From NCBI GenBank assembly GCA_001796335.1, contig MGMF01000023.1, forward strand, positions 124,001-188,000: a DNA stretch of 64,000 nt, given 5' to 3'. The stretch comes from Chloroflexi bacterium GWB2_49_20. Its GTDB lineage: Bacteria; Chloroflexota; Anaerolineae; Anaerolineales; Villigracilaceae. The notes beneath the pieces are model-generated. The model saw only the letters and a list, made by a program, of their open reading frames with translations. It had not been told where the DNA came from and searched no databases. The position numbers and the translations under genes are program-made. Shown here piece after piece: positions 43,609 through 52,466 of the stretch (position 1 is the first letter of the stretch; each line of letters opens with the position of its first letter).

Positions 43609-46059
43609 ATGAACACACTTAAAGAGGTTTTCAAAAATATGGAATATGGTCCTGCACCCGAATCCGCAGCTGCAGTGAACGCATGGCTGGACGAGCATGA
43701 TCGTCGATTTGGCCTGTTAATTAACAATCAATGGGTGCATCCACCAAAGGCTAAAACTTACACGACGTTCAATCCTGCTACTGGTGAAATCCTGGCTGAA
43801 ACCACCCAGGCCGGACAGACAGAAGTGAACCAGGCTGTCGAGGCCGCACGCCAGGCATTTACCAGTTGGAGCAAGACTCCCGGGTGGGTACGCGCCCGCC
43901 ATATGTATGCAATTGCACGCAATATCCAGAAACATGCCCGTCTTCTGGCAGTGCTCGAATCCATGGATAATGGGAAACCCATCCGTGAATCTCGCGATAT
44001 CGATGTACCCTTGTTGGCGCGCCATTTTTATTATTATGCCGGCTGGGCTCAACTCATGGAAACGGAGCTGCGTGAATACCAACCCGTTGGAGTGGTTGGT
44101 CAGATCATTCCCTGGAATTTTCCGTTGCTGATGCTTGCCTGGAAGATTGCCCCTGCCATTGCCATGGGGAATACGATTGTACTGAAACCTGCTTCGTATA
44201 CCCGCTTGAGCGCCCTGCTCTTTGCCGAGATCGTTGTGGAATCCGGGCTGCCTGCCGGTGTTGTGAACGTCATTACGGGGAGCAGCCAGGCTGGATCCAT
44301 GATCGTCACTCACCCCGATGTGGATAAAATCGCCTTCACCGGCTCCACAGATGTGGGACGAACTCTGCGTCACCAGACTGCTGGTTCAGGAAAGAAATTA
44401 TCTTTGGAGTTGGGTGGCAAATCACCCTTTGTTGTCTTCGATGATGCCGATCTGGATGGGGCTATTGAAGGGGTGATTGATGCCATCTGGTTCAACCAGG
44501 GGCAGGTTTGCTGTGCCGGATCACGTCTATTGGTACAGGAAAACATTGCTGAAATATTTATTGCCAAGCTCAAAACGCGTATGGAACACATGCGTGTGGG
44601 TGACCCGCTTGATAAATGCATTGATATGGGGGCAATTGTAGATCAATCCCAATGGGATACCGTTGACTATTGGGTCAAGATGGGTGTTAGCGAAGGCGGG
44701 GATCTATTCCAGCCGGATATTTCTTTGCCATCCAAAGGCCTGTTCTACAAACCCACTTTGATCTCCGGTTTGGAAGCCTCGGCAGCCACGGTCCAGGAAG
44801 AGATCTTTGGACCTGTACTGGTCTCCCTTACTTTCCGTACACCATCAGAAGCGATTGCCCTGGCCAACAACACCCGCTACGGCCTGGCAGCCAGTGTTTG
44901 GAGTGAGAACATCAATCTAGCCCTGGATGTTGCCAGCAAAATAAAAGCCGGATCGGTCTGGGTTAATAGCACAAATCTCTTCGACGGAGCGGCTGGTTTT
45001 GGAGGTTACCGGGAGTCTGGATATGGAAGGGAAGGAGGCCGGGAAGGTTTGTTTGAATACCTGCGCCCCTCCTGGCAGGCGCGTCCACGCTCCACTTACC
45101 AACCTCCTGCTGCAGACCAACCTGCACCCAAATGGGGGGAACACATTCCAGAACATCCGTCGATGGCTCCCCATCCATCCGGAAACGGAAGAAACCTCCC
45201 ACATATTGATCGTACCCCAAAAATGTACGTCGCTGGAAAACAGGTTCGACCGGATGGCAATTACACCTGTGCCATTCATGACTCGAAGGGAAACTTGATC
45301 GGCCAGGTGGGGGATGGAAACCGCAAAGATATCCGCGAGGCTGTTGAAGCTGCCCACGCGGCTCATACCGCCAAACCTGGTTGGGCTATGCGTCATGGCT
45401 ACAACCGCTCTCAAATTTTATATTTTTTGGCAGAAAATCTGGATGCCCGTAACCTGGAATTCGTCACTCGCATCATCAGCATGACAGGCTGTACAAAAAA
45501 CGCTGCCCAGGCTGAAGTGGATGCCTCCATACAACGACTATTCACATATGCTGCCTGGGCAGATAAATACGGCGGCAGTGTTCAGGAAACCACCCTGCGC
45601 GGTATTACAGTAGCCGTCAATGAACCAGTTGGCGTGATCGGGATCGCATGCCCGGATGATTTTCCCCTGCTTGGTATTGTGTCCTTGATGGCGCCTGCCA
45701 TCGCGCGTGGCAATACAGTTGTCATAATTCCCAGCCAAAAATATCCTCTCAGTGCCACTGACCTTTACCAGGTGCTGGATACTTCAGATGTCCCCCCGGG
45801 TGTTGTCAATATTGTCACTGGTGACCGGGATCACCTGACCAAGACCCTGGTTCAGCATGAGGATGTCGATTCAGTCTGGTTCTTCGGGAGTGCTGAGGGC
45901 AGTTTCCAGGTGGAATATGAGTCTGCGGCTAACATGAAACGGACCTGGGTGGGTTATGGCTTGCAACGCAATTGGCTAAGCCGGGAACAGGGTGAAGGGC
46001 ATGAATTTCTACACGAAGCCACCCAGGTAAAAAACATCTGGGTGCCGACTGGCGAGTAA
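43609..46059 (+). CDS. Double-domain aldehyde dehydrogenase (ALDH16-like)
   Basis: The 816 residues hold two aldehyde dehydrogenase domains. The first (about 20-495) is complete: PWNFPLLMLAWKIAPAIAMG, KPASYTRLS, FTGSTDVGR, the Glu in LELGGKSP and the nucleophile in FNQGQVCCAGSR. The second (about 540-790) keeps the NAD-domain pattern (PVGVIGIACPDDFPLLGIVS, APAIARGNTVVIIPS) but stops before a catalytic Cys domain, so it is a pseudo-domain. This matches the ALDH16 layout. A Pro-rich linker joins the halves. Co-directional with deoC 27 bp upstream. Confidence 0.88.
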   Translation: MNTLKEVFKNMEYGPAPESAAAVNAWLDEHDRRFGLLINNQWVHPPKAKTYTTFNPATGEILAETTQAGQTEVNQAVEAARQAFTSWSKTPGWVRARHMYAIARNIQKHARLLAVLESMDNGKPIRESRDIDVPLLARHFYYYAGWAQLMETELREYQPVGVVGQIIPWNFPLLMLAWKIAPAIAMGNTIVLKPASYTRLSALLFAEIVVESGLPAGVVNVITGSSQAGSMIVTHPDVDKIAFTGSTDVGRTLRHQTAGSGKKLSLELGGKSPFVVFDDADLDGAIEGVIDAIWFNQGQVCCAGSRLLVQENIAEIFIAKLKTRMEHMRVGDPLDKCIDMGAIVDQSQWDTVDYWVKMGVSEGGDLFQPDISLPSKGLFYKPTLISGLEASAATVQEEIFGPVLVSLTFRTPSEAIALANNTRYGLAASVWSENINLALDVASKIKAGSVWVNSTNLFDGAAGFGGYRESGYGREGGREGLFEYLRPSWQARPRSTYQPPAADQPAPKWGEHIPEHPSMAPHPSGNGRNLPHIDRTPKMYVAGKQVRPDGNYTCAIHDSKGNLIGQVGDGNRKDIREAVEAAHAAHTAKPGWAMRHGYNRSQILYFLAENLDARNLEFVTRIISMTGCTKNAAQAEVDASIQRLFTYAAWADKYGGSVQETTLRGITVAVNEPVGVIGIACPDDFPLLGIVSLMAPAIARGNTVVIIPSQKYPLSATDLYQVLDTSDVPPGVVNIVTGDRDHLTKTLVQHEDVDSVWFFGSAEGSFQVEYESAANMKRTWVGYGLQRNWLSREQGEGHEFLHEATQVKNIWVPTGE

Positions 46060-46068
46060 TAATTTCCC

Positions 46069-46566
46069 CTAACTATTCTCGAAAACAGGTTTTTCCCTAT
46101 CGGTGAGGTTTACAACTCGTGCTTGGCTGGCAAGTACCAGGTTATTTGGTGTGATCATAATCTCTTCACCCCATTGCCCAGTTCCCACACCTAGAATGGG
46201 TTCTTTCAACAGGGATGCATCCAAAAAGCTTCTAAAACCCTCGGACTGCCAGTGAAAAGGAGGGATCGAGCCGATGACATATCCGCATGTCCTGACAACC
46301 AGCTCAGGTGAAGCCAGGCGAATATTGCGGGAACCAAGCGCTTTTTTTAAATATCCTGAAATTGCATTCTGATCACCCCCCAGCATCACCAATACACATT
46401 CCCCCGCATCCGTTTCAAAGATCAGGGTCTTAACCATCTGGTGTTCCCGAAAGCCAAGGGCCCGGGCAACAGAAGCTGCACCTTTTTCTGTTGTATTTGG
46501 GAATGAATACTTTCTATAAGGAATTCCCAATTGATCCAGGAATTGATGGGCTGGGAGAAGGACCAT
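46069..46566 (-). CDS. YbaK/EbsC-family aminoacyl-tRNA deacylase
   Basis: A 165-residue trans-editing enzyme of the YbaK/ProX type that removes mischarged amino acids from tRNA(Pro). Typical features are TEKGAASVARALGF, the catalytic Lys in QMVKTLIFE, GDQNAISGYLKKALGSRNI and a Gly-rich turn (YVIGSIPPF). It lies 15 bp downstream of a membrane-protein gene on the same strand and is convergent with the aldehyde dehydrogenase. Confidence 0.85.
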   Translation of the reverse strand: MVLLPAHQFLDQLGIPYRKYSFPNTTEKGAASVARALGFREHQMVKTLIFETDAGECVLVMLGGDQNAISGYLKKALGSRNIRLASPELVVRTCGYVIGSIPPFHWQSEGFRSFLDASLLKEPILGVGTGQWGEEIMITPNNLVLASQARVVNLTDREKPVFENS

Positions 46567-46581
46567 ATCTACTCCACTAAG

Positions 46582-47085
46582 TCATGAGTTGGATGCTTTG
46601 CTGGGAGGATCGCTTGAATGCGATCGATGATAGGGGATCATAAGTAAAAATCCAATTGCAATGGTTGCCTCCCCAATTTGAACCCCCAATGACTGCAAAT
46701 GGCCAAAAAATGGAACTTCTGGAAGAGTCTGTGTACCCATCCCGAAAACATCTGCCATGCCAGAAAAAACCGTGATCACGTATCCCATACTTACCAGGCG
46801 CAAACCAATATCAGCAGGGATCGATCGTTGACCTTTGCTCCAAAAGGTCATCATGCTTATATATCCCCCCAGGGAAATGATCGCTAATCCAACCAAAAAA
46901 ACGGCAATTTGAATAAAACCGACCACCACACTTCGATCCCATCCAAACCATGCGGGTCGTGCTCCTACCAGGAAAATAAATAAACCAACCAGGGTTACAA
47001 TTAAACCAAACCGAATTCGCCGGATAGAGGTTTTAGTTAAGCCAGGAATTGGTCTGGTTGGCGAAAGGCTTTCTTCAGTATTCAC
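46582..47085 (-). CDS. Hypothetical four-helix membrane protein
   Basis: Not a recognised family. The GTG at 47085 overlaps the dipeptidase stop by four bases (GTGA) and has AGGAGA upstream, so it is preferred over an earlier TTG frame that overlaps more. The 167 residues have a soluble Ser/Thr/Pro-rich N-terminus and about four helices (FGLIVTLVGLFIFLVGA, VGFIQIAVFLVGLAII and two later). Translational coupling with the dipeptidase is likely. Confidence 0.6.
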   Translation of the reverse strand: MNTEESLSPTRPIPGLTKTSIRRIRFGLIVTLVGLFIFLVGARPAWFGWDRSVVVGFIQIAVFLVGLAIISLGGYISMMTFWSKGQRSIPADIGLRLVSMGYVITVFSGMADVFGMGTQTLPEVPFFGHLQSLGVQIGEATIAIGFLLMIPYHRSHSSDPPSKASNS

Positions 47086-48167
47086 GCGGGTAGAGTCTCC
47101 TGCAGGTGACGCAACCAATTTTCGCCCATGATCGCGGCAATATCAGTATCAGAATATCCCCTGGCAGAAAGGATCGGTTCCAGTTTTTGCAAATCTGCAA
47201 TTGTATTCACATCTGCTGGTGCAGCCTCAACACCAAAGCCTCCGTCAAAATCTGTACCGAGACCGACATGTTGTGCATTACCGGCCATTTGACAGATATG
47301 ATCAATTTGAGGCACAAATATGGATTCAAGTGTCAGTCCATCCCGCCCATTTGCTGGAACCCAACCATTTTTTAAAAAGGGAAGTACTGGAACTAGACCG
47401 ATGATTCCATCCCGTTCAATGGTTTTCTTGATGACGCCATCCGTCAACAATCGGTTACCTGTGTAATTAGACATCAAAGCAGCAGAATTTGCATGGCTGA
47501 CAATGATGGGACCTGGGTAATCATCCAGCGCTTGTCTTGCAGCCAACTCGTCCATATGACTCAAATCCAGGGTCATCCCAATTTCGGCCATGCCTGCCAA
47601 TAAATTGCGTCCGTCATCTGTAAGAGGACCTGGTTCGCGTGTTCCTCCGCAAAAACGGGTTCCTGCCCAGGCTGGACCAATGATCCGTACCCCCTCAGAC
47701 CACCATTCTTCCAACTCAGCCGGTTTGCGAATACCTTCTGCACCTTCCATCAATACAAGCATGCCCACCGGATGATTTTTCTGCGACCCTTTCCAGTGAG
47801 CAAGTACATCATCCAGGTCTTTTCCAGTAAATATCAGACGAAACTTATCCGGATGTTGGTCTGTCAGCCTGTGATAGGTATCCAATTGGGCATGGTAGCG
47901 ATGGTATGCCTCATTAAAGTCTTTGTAGGACTGGGAATCCCAATCCCCCAGTTTCCTGCGTTGGGGAGAGACAAACAGGGTGGAAAAAACAACAGCTGCC
48001 TGGGCGCGTTGATAGTCATCCCATCCCAGCATGGTATTACCATTATGGGCGACATTTTCCCCCCCCGCCTCAAGCACGCGCGTTTCAGCCGCAGAACGCG
48101 TGTAATCTCGTTTCAATGTCAGAATATTCCAGGCAAGATCTTCGTGTGCATCAACTAAAATTGGCAA
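47082..48167 (-). CDS. Membrane dipeptidase (renal dipeptidase, M19 family)
   Basis: Zinc-dependent dipeptidase of 361 residues. Metal-site motifs are DAHEDLAWN (His and Asp), LMEGAEGI (bridging Glu), LDLSHMDEL (His), VSHANSAAL (His) and VGLGTDFDGGFG (Asp). No signal peptide is visible, so a cytoplasmic location is likely. It is followed by a translationally coupled membrane protein gene. Confidence 0.9.
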   Translation of the reverse strand: MPILVDAHEDLAWNILTLKRDYTRSAAETRVLEAGGENVAHNGNTMLGWDDYQRAQAAVVFSTLFVSPQRRKLGDWDSQSYKDFNEAYHRYHAQLDTYHRLTDQHPDKFRLIFTGKDLDDVLAHWKGSQKNHPVGMLVLMEGAEGIRKPAELEEWWSEGVRIIGPAWAGTRFCGGTREPGPLTDDGRNLLAGMAEIGMTLDLSHMDELAARQALDDYPGPIIVSHANSAALMSNYTGNRLLTDGVIKKTIERDGIIGLVPVLPFLKNGWVPANGRDGLTLESIFVPQIDHICQMAGNAQHVGLGTDFDGGFGVEAAPADVNTIADLQKLEPILSARGYSDTDIAAIMGENWLRHLQETLPA

Positions 48168-48192
48168 GGTCGTTTCTTTTCAATAATTCGCG

Positions 48193-48241
48193 GGGGTGTT
48201 GGGGTGTGCAAGCGAGACTCGCTTGCACACCCCAACACCCC
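48193..48241. repeat. Perfect 24-bp palindrome between dipeptidase and S1 genes
   Basis: Two 24-base arms (48193-48216 and 48218-48241) are exact complements around a single A, containing GGGGTGTTGGGGTGTGC and the reverse. On the plus strand it is followed by ACTTTTTT, but no plus-strand gene ends here. It is far longer than a normal terminator and GC-rich against its surroundings, so it is listed as a repeat-like or cruciform element. Confidence 0.75.
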
Positions 48242-48278
48242 ACTTTTTTGAGAATTTACGCATGATTTCTCAAATCAG

Positions 48279-48304
48279 AGAGCGCACCTGATTGGGTGCG
48301 CTCT
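48279..48304 (-). terminator. Hairpin after the S1 gene
   Basis: AGAGCGCACC (48279-48288) and its complement (48295-48304) form a 10-bp stem with a 6-base loop, 8 bp after the S1 stop on the minus strand. The tail CTGATTT is only moderately T-rich. Confidence 0.6.
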
Positions 48305-48311
48305 TGAAAGA

Positions 48312-49559
48312 TCAGGCTTGGGGTTCGGGCTCGGGGGGACTCTCTTCCGAGCTCAGGTCAAGCTCAAAAGATGCCAGATCCTGGTCTTTATATGCGCCAG
48401 AATCTACTTTGCGAAGGCTTAATCCGATCCGGCGTTGATCCGAATCGATACGGATGATACGCAAAGTTAATTTTTCTCCATCCTTCAATCGCTCTTTTGG
48501 ATGCTCAATGCGGGTTTCACTGATTTCTGAGATATGGATCAATCCCTCTACGTCACCCTCCAGGCGGGCAAAGGCGCCGAATTTGGTCAGGCGTGTGATC
48601 ACACCTTCCACTAGTTGACCAACTTCAAATTTCTCGATCCGTTTTGTCCACGGATCTTCAGTCATTGCGCGTAATGAAAGACCGATACGTTTCTTTTCAC
48701 GATCAATACTGATTATTTTAACAGTAACTTCCTGGCCAACTTCGAGTACTTCACTGGAGTGTTGCACACGTTCCCAAGATAATTCAGAAAGATGAACCAA
48801 CCCGTCAGCACCATTAATGTTTACAAAAGCGCCAAAATCTGCCAGGCTGGTAACGCGACCTGTGCGGATTTCGCCTTCCTGCAATTCATCGATTACTCTT
48901 TCTTTCAGAGATTGACGTGTTTCGGTATTGGTAGCGCGTTCCGAAAGGATCAACCGGCGACGTGAACGATCTACTTCAATCACCCGTACTGAGATGGGTT
49001 CGCGCACCATTTTAGACCAACGCTGTTCGGGGGTATCTCCGCTTGCCGCCATGCGGCGGCTCATGCTGATCTGGGATGAAGGCACAAAACCTCGCAAACC
49101 ATGCACAGGCACGATCAAACCACCTTTGTTGAAACCGTCAACCATGCCGTCGAAAACTTCATCAGTATCCAGCATCTTCTCAACGATCTCCCAACCCAGT
49201 TGTTCCTGGGCACGCGTAAAGGAAAGAACGACGTTTCCGTTTGAATCTTCAGGGGACAGAACATAAACGGAAATTTCTTTACCAACTTCGAAGGCTTCGC
49301 GATCTTCAGTTGAAATTTGTTCCAACTCCCGACCGCTGATTACACCTTCAGATTTTGCGCCAACGCTCACAAGTACCTGATTTGAACCGATACTGGCAAT
49401 AACCCCAGTTCGAATTTCACCGGCCTGGGGGAAATCCAATGCCAAACCTTCTTCTTGTAATAAGGTTTCCATATTTATTGCACCGCTATTGCTGCTATCG
49501 ACTTGCGGGTTGCTCTCGGGCAGATCCCCCTGCCCGATTAGAGCGTTGTTTTGTTCCAT
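48312..49559 (-). CDS. rpsA: 30S ribosomal protein S1 (four S1 domains)
   Basis: RNA-binding protein of 415 residues that helps mRNA bind the ribosome. Four S1 OB-folds are visible: GEIRTGVIASIGSNQVLVSV, DEVFDGMVDGFNKGGLIVPV, GEIRTGRVTSLADFGAFVNI and GQLVEGVITRLTKFGAFARL. The last two carry the best-conserved HLSELSWER and HISEIS motifs. The tail is acidic and Pro-rich. An upstream start would add 39 residues. ATG 49559 with GGAG about 11 bases upstream is chosen. Divergent from chlI. Confidence 0.9.
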   Translation of the reverse strand: MEQNNALIGQGDLPESNPQVDSSNSGAINMETLLQEEGLALDFPQAGEIRTGVIASIGSNQVLVSVGAKSEGVISGRELEQISTEDREAFEVGKEISVYVLSPEDSNGNVVLSFTRAQEQLGWEIVEKMLDTDEVFDGMVDGFNKGGLIVPVHGLRGFVPSSQISMSRRMAASGDTPEQRWSKMVREPISVRVIEVDRSRRRLILSERATNTETRQSLKERVIDELQEGEIRTGRVTSLADFGAFVNINGADGLVHLSELSWERVQHSSEVLEVGQEVTVKIISIDREKKRIGLSLRAMTEDPWTKRIEKFEVGQLVEGVITRLTKFGAFARLEGDVEGLIHISEISETRIEHPKERLKDGEKLTLRIIRIDSDQRRIGLSLRKVDSGAYKDQDLASFELDLSSEESPPEPEPQA

Positions 49560-49742
49560 ATTATGATTGACTCCGGCTTTAAAAGTTATCTTAGAATTAT
49601 AAAGGTTAATCCTTAACTTGGCAACCCTGGAAATAAATTGCAAAAGCACTAAACCGGACTGGAAAATACAATGCAAGCAGAAATCAACCTTATTTTTTAC
49701 CCATCTTTGTCCAAAGCGCGTTATAATGCCAGCGGAGTATTT

Positions 49743-50840
49743 ATGCCATCAATTTACCCATTCACTGCTATTGTAGGTCAGGAGCGCATGCGGCGGGCGT
49801 TGATATTAAATGCTGTCGACCCTCGCATCGGTGGAGTATTGATCCGCGGCGAACGCGGAACTGCCAAATCAACCGCTGCACGTGCCCTGGCAGCGCTGCT
49901 ACCCAGCGTTCGCATTGTCAAAGATTGCCGGTTCGGGTGTGATCCCGACCAACCCATCACGTGGTGCACTGAATGCCGCGAACGATCCGTAAATGGGCAA
50001 CCTTTACCCACCGCCACACGCCTGACATCATTTGTGAACCTTCCGGTATCCGCCACAGAGGATCGTGTCGTGGGTACTCTGGATATTGAGCAAGCCATCC
50101 AAAAAGGCGAAAGACATTTTGAACCAGGCGTTCTGGCTGCAGCCAATCGTGGTTTATTGTATATAGACGAAGTTAATCTACTTGATGATCATGTGGTTGA
50201 TCTACTGCTTGACTCTGCTGCCATGGGAATGAATATTGTTGAGCGTGAAGGCATCTCGTTTTCTCATCCCGCTCGTTTCATATTGGTCGGTACGATGAAT
50301 CCCGAAGAGGGTGATCTGCGGCCTCAACTGTTGGATAGATTTGCGCTCTCAGTTGAGATCACCGGTATTCGTGATGCCCGTGACCGCGTCTTGATCATGG
50401 AACGAAACATTGGTTTTGAATCTGATCCAGATGCTTTCCGACAAAATTGGTTGGCTACGGAGGAAGAATTATCCCATAAGATCAGCCTGGCGCGTGCTCT
50501 TGTCGGGAAAGTCACCTATACACGACGCGATTTGCTTTCCATCGCTGCTTTGACTTCATCACTAAATGTGGATGGTCATCGGGCGGATCTCGTGATACTT
50601 AAAGCCGCCCGCGCTCACGCTGCGTTTGAAGGCCGTATATCCATTACAGATCGGGATATTGCCCTGGCTGCCGAATTATCCCTGCCTCATCGCATCAAAC
50701 GTGGTCCCTTCCACCAATCCGAGATCACTCCCGATCAGCTCCAGGAACGCATTGAGCAGTTGCAGGGGTCAACCGCCCAGGGTGAGCCATCCGAAGATGA
50801 AATAACTGAAACTGAAACTGATTCTCAAAAAAAAAAGTAG
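49743..50840 (+). CDS. chlI: Magnesium/cobalt chelatase ATPase subunit (ChlI-type), zero-frame product
   Basis: AAA+ ATPase of 365 residues. Walker A is GERGTAKST, Walker B LLYIDEVNLL, the second-region Asp VGTMNPEEGDLRPQLLDRF, and the helical lid ends with the acidic linker ETETDSQKKK. The start has GGAG five bases before ATG 49743, preferred over a longer frame. The gene ends at TAG inside an A-rich slippery stretch, and the minus-one frame continues with a linker into the VWA gene. It could work alone as the small subunit, or be extended to a 686-residue ChlI-ChlD fusion by frameshift. Confidence 0.88.
   Translation: MPSIYPFTAIVGQERMRRALILNAVDPRIGGVLIRGERGTAKSTAARALAALLPSVRIVKDCRFGCDPDQPITWCTECRERSVNGQPLPTATRLTSFVNLPVSATEDRVVGTLDIEQAIQKGERHFEPGVLAAANRGLLYIDEVNLLDDHVVDLLLDSAAMGMNIVEREGISFSHPARFILVGTMNPEEGDLRPQLLDRFALSVEITGIRDARDRVLIMERNIGFESDPDAFRQNWLATEEELSHKISLARALVGKVTYTRRDLLSIAALTSSLNVDGHRADLVILKAARAHAAFEGRISITDRDIALAAELSLPHRIKRGPFHQSEITPDQLQERIEQLQGSTAQGEPSEDEITETETDSQKKK
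50827..50840 (+). other. Probable programmed -1 frameshift site (chlI to chlD)
   Basis: Ten A residues (50827-50836) and G form the heptamer A AAA AAG in the correct phase (50831-50837), the slippery sequence of E. coli dnaX, with the zero-frame stop TAG right after it. After slipping back one base the frame stays open to 51802. A hairpin CCTGTACCGG...CCGGT..ACAGG lies at 50876-50900, about 38 bases downstream, further than usual stimulators. Confidence 0.7.
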
Positions 50841-50947
50841 TCACTGAAACTGCCGAGCAGGAAACATCAGAACAGCCTGTACCGGAATCCGGTCAACAGG
50901 CAGTATTTGATAAGCATGATGCCCACTGGTGGGATGGAGGGCAAAAG

Positions 50948-51802
50948 GTGAAAATTGGCGAGACTTTTGAGCCAAGAAAACTTGATACACCTCTTGATAA
51001 GCTCACCCGTCGTCAATCCGGAAGACGTTCGCAAACGCACACCAAGCGCAAACGGGGTCGTTACATCCAGGCCCGCCCTGCAAATGGAAAAACGGATGAC
51101 CTGGCTTTTGATGCCACTCTCCGTGCAGCAGCCCCCTATCAAAACCGGCGCATTGAACAACGCAAACGTGTAGCCTTTGCTGTTCAGCCCATGGATTTCC
51201 AACGGAAAGTACGCGTCAAAAAAGTTGCAAATCTAATCCTCTTCCTGGTAGATGCATCCTGGTCAATGGCTGTTGCAGAACGCATGGCTGCCACGAAGGG
51301 AGCCATCCTTTCCCTGTTAACCGACGCGTATCAACGCCGCGACAGGGTTGGTCTGATCGTATTCCAGAAAGATCGCGCCACCCTTATCCTGCCTCCTACC
51401 GCCTCTGTCCATTTGGCGCAGCGTGCCCTGGTGGATATTCCTGTTGGTGGAAAAACCCCCTTATCCGCCGGGTTGCTTATGGCGTATGATGTTCTGCGCC
51501 AGGAGGAAACCCTTCATCCAGATGTGGAACCACTCCTGATGGTGTTAACCGACGGGGCTGGCAATGTTTCCATTGGTGCTCTGCCTCCCCAGGAAGAAGC
51601 CTATCAATTTTCCGAGCAGATCGCAAACCACAATTACCGCAGTGTTGTAATAAATATGGAGCATGCCTCATTTGACCAGGGATTGGCTCAATGCCTGGCT
51701 GATCATCTCAAGGCCCCATGTTATACATTGACGGAACTGAAAGCAGAGAGTTTGTACTATACTGTCAGACAGGAAATGAATGAGCCCAGGAAGCAGGCAT
51801 AA
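50948..51802 (+). CDS. chlD: Chelatase D-type subunit, VWA domain (ChlD C-terminal part)
   Basis: The 284-residue stand-alone reading starts at GTG with GGAGGG upstream. The same frame is open back to the A-tract, and its 37 codons there read as a Glu/Pro/Gln-rich linker (VVTETAEQETSEQPVPESGQ). The C-terminus is a von Willebrand A domain with MIDAS motif DASWSM (DxSxS), a basic segment (RRQSGRRSQTHTKRKRGRY) before it, and LTDGAGN. It acts with the ATPase subunit in metal insertion into a porphyrin or corrin. Whether it is made alone, as a fusion, or both is open. Confidence 0.85.
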   Translation: MKIGETFEPRKLDTPLDKLTRRQSGRRSQTHTKRKRGRYIQARPANGKTDDLAFDATLRAAAPYQNRRIEQRKRVAFAVQPMDFQRKVRVKKVANLILFLVDASWSMAVAERMAATKGAILSLLTDAYQRRDRVGLIVFQKDRATLILPPTASVHLAQRALVDIPVGGKTPLSAGLLMAYDVLRQEETLHPDVEPLLMVLTDGAGNVSIGALPPQEEAYQFSEQIANHNYRSVVINMEHASFDQGLAQCLADHLKAPCYTLTELKAESLYYTVRQEMNEPRKQA

Positions 51803-51806
51803 TTCG

Positions 51807-52409
51807 ATGAATAACCGGATTGGCATCTTTGGTGGCACCTTTGATCCACCCCATATTGGGCACCTCATCCTTGCAGGCGAGGCTGTGGATTTTTTGAACC
51901 TGAACCACCTGCTCTGGTTATTGACTCCCGACCCGCCTCACAAAAGTGCACAACCGCTGACTCCCTGGCAACATCGCCTGGCCATGCTTGATTTATGCCT
52001 GGCGAATAATCCGAATTTCGAGGTTTCGCGCCTGGATATTGATCGCCCGGGTCCCCATTATGCCGTGGATACGATGCAAATCCTGGCAGCACAGAATCCT
52101 TCTGCAGAGTTGGTATATATCATGGGGGGCGATTCTTTACGTGATCTGCCCACCTGGCACAAACCTCACGAATTTGTGCAAGTGTGTCATTCGCTGGGTG
52201 TCATGCGCCGACCGGGTGATTTTATTAACCTGGATAAACTTGAAATGATATTTCCTGGTTTGAGCGCAAAAGTAAGCTTTATGGATGCCCCTTTGTTGGG
52301 CATCTCATCCCGTCAAATCCGGCAGCGGGTCATCGAAAATCGACCTTTTCGATATTATGTACCAGCAACGGTATATACTTATATCAAAAATCATCATCTT
52401 TATCTTTGA
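51807..52409 (+). CDS. nadD: Nicotinate-nucleotide adenylyltransferase
   Basis: NAD-biosynthesis enzyme that adenylates nicotinate mononucleotide. Its 200 residues contain the nucleotidyltransferase motif GIFGGTFDPPHIGHLI, YIMGGDSLRDLPTW and the C-terminal ISSRQIRQR. The ATG at 51807 is chosen over a longer frame overlapping the VWA gene. It begins 5 bp after the chlD stop, so the genes are probably co-transcribed. Confidence 0.93.
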   Translation: MNNRIGIFGGTFDPPHIGHLILAGEAVDFLNLNHLLWLLTPDPPHKSAQPLTPWQHRLAMLDLCLANNPNFEVSRLDIDRPGPHYAVDTMQILAAQNPSAELVYIMGGDSLRDLPTWHKPHEFVQVCHSLGVMRRPGDFINLDKLEMIFPGLSAKVSFMDAPLLGISSRQIRQRVIENRPFRYYVPATVYTYIKNHHLYL

Positions 52410-52466
52410 TCCAGATCCCATTCCTCAACAATCTGAAAGGTAACAATATTTAACTGGTAAATCATC

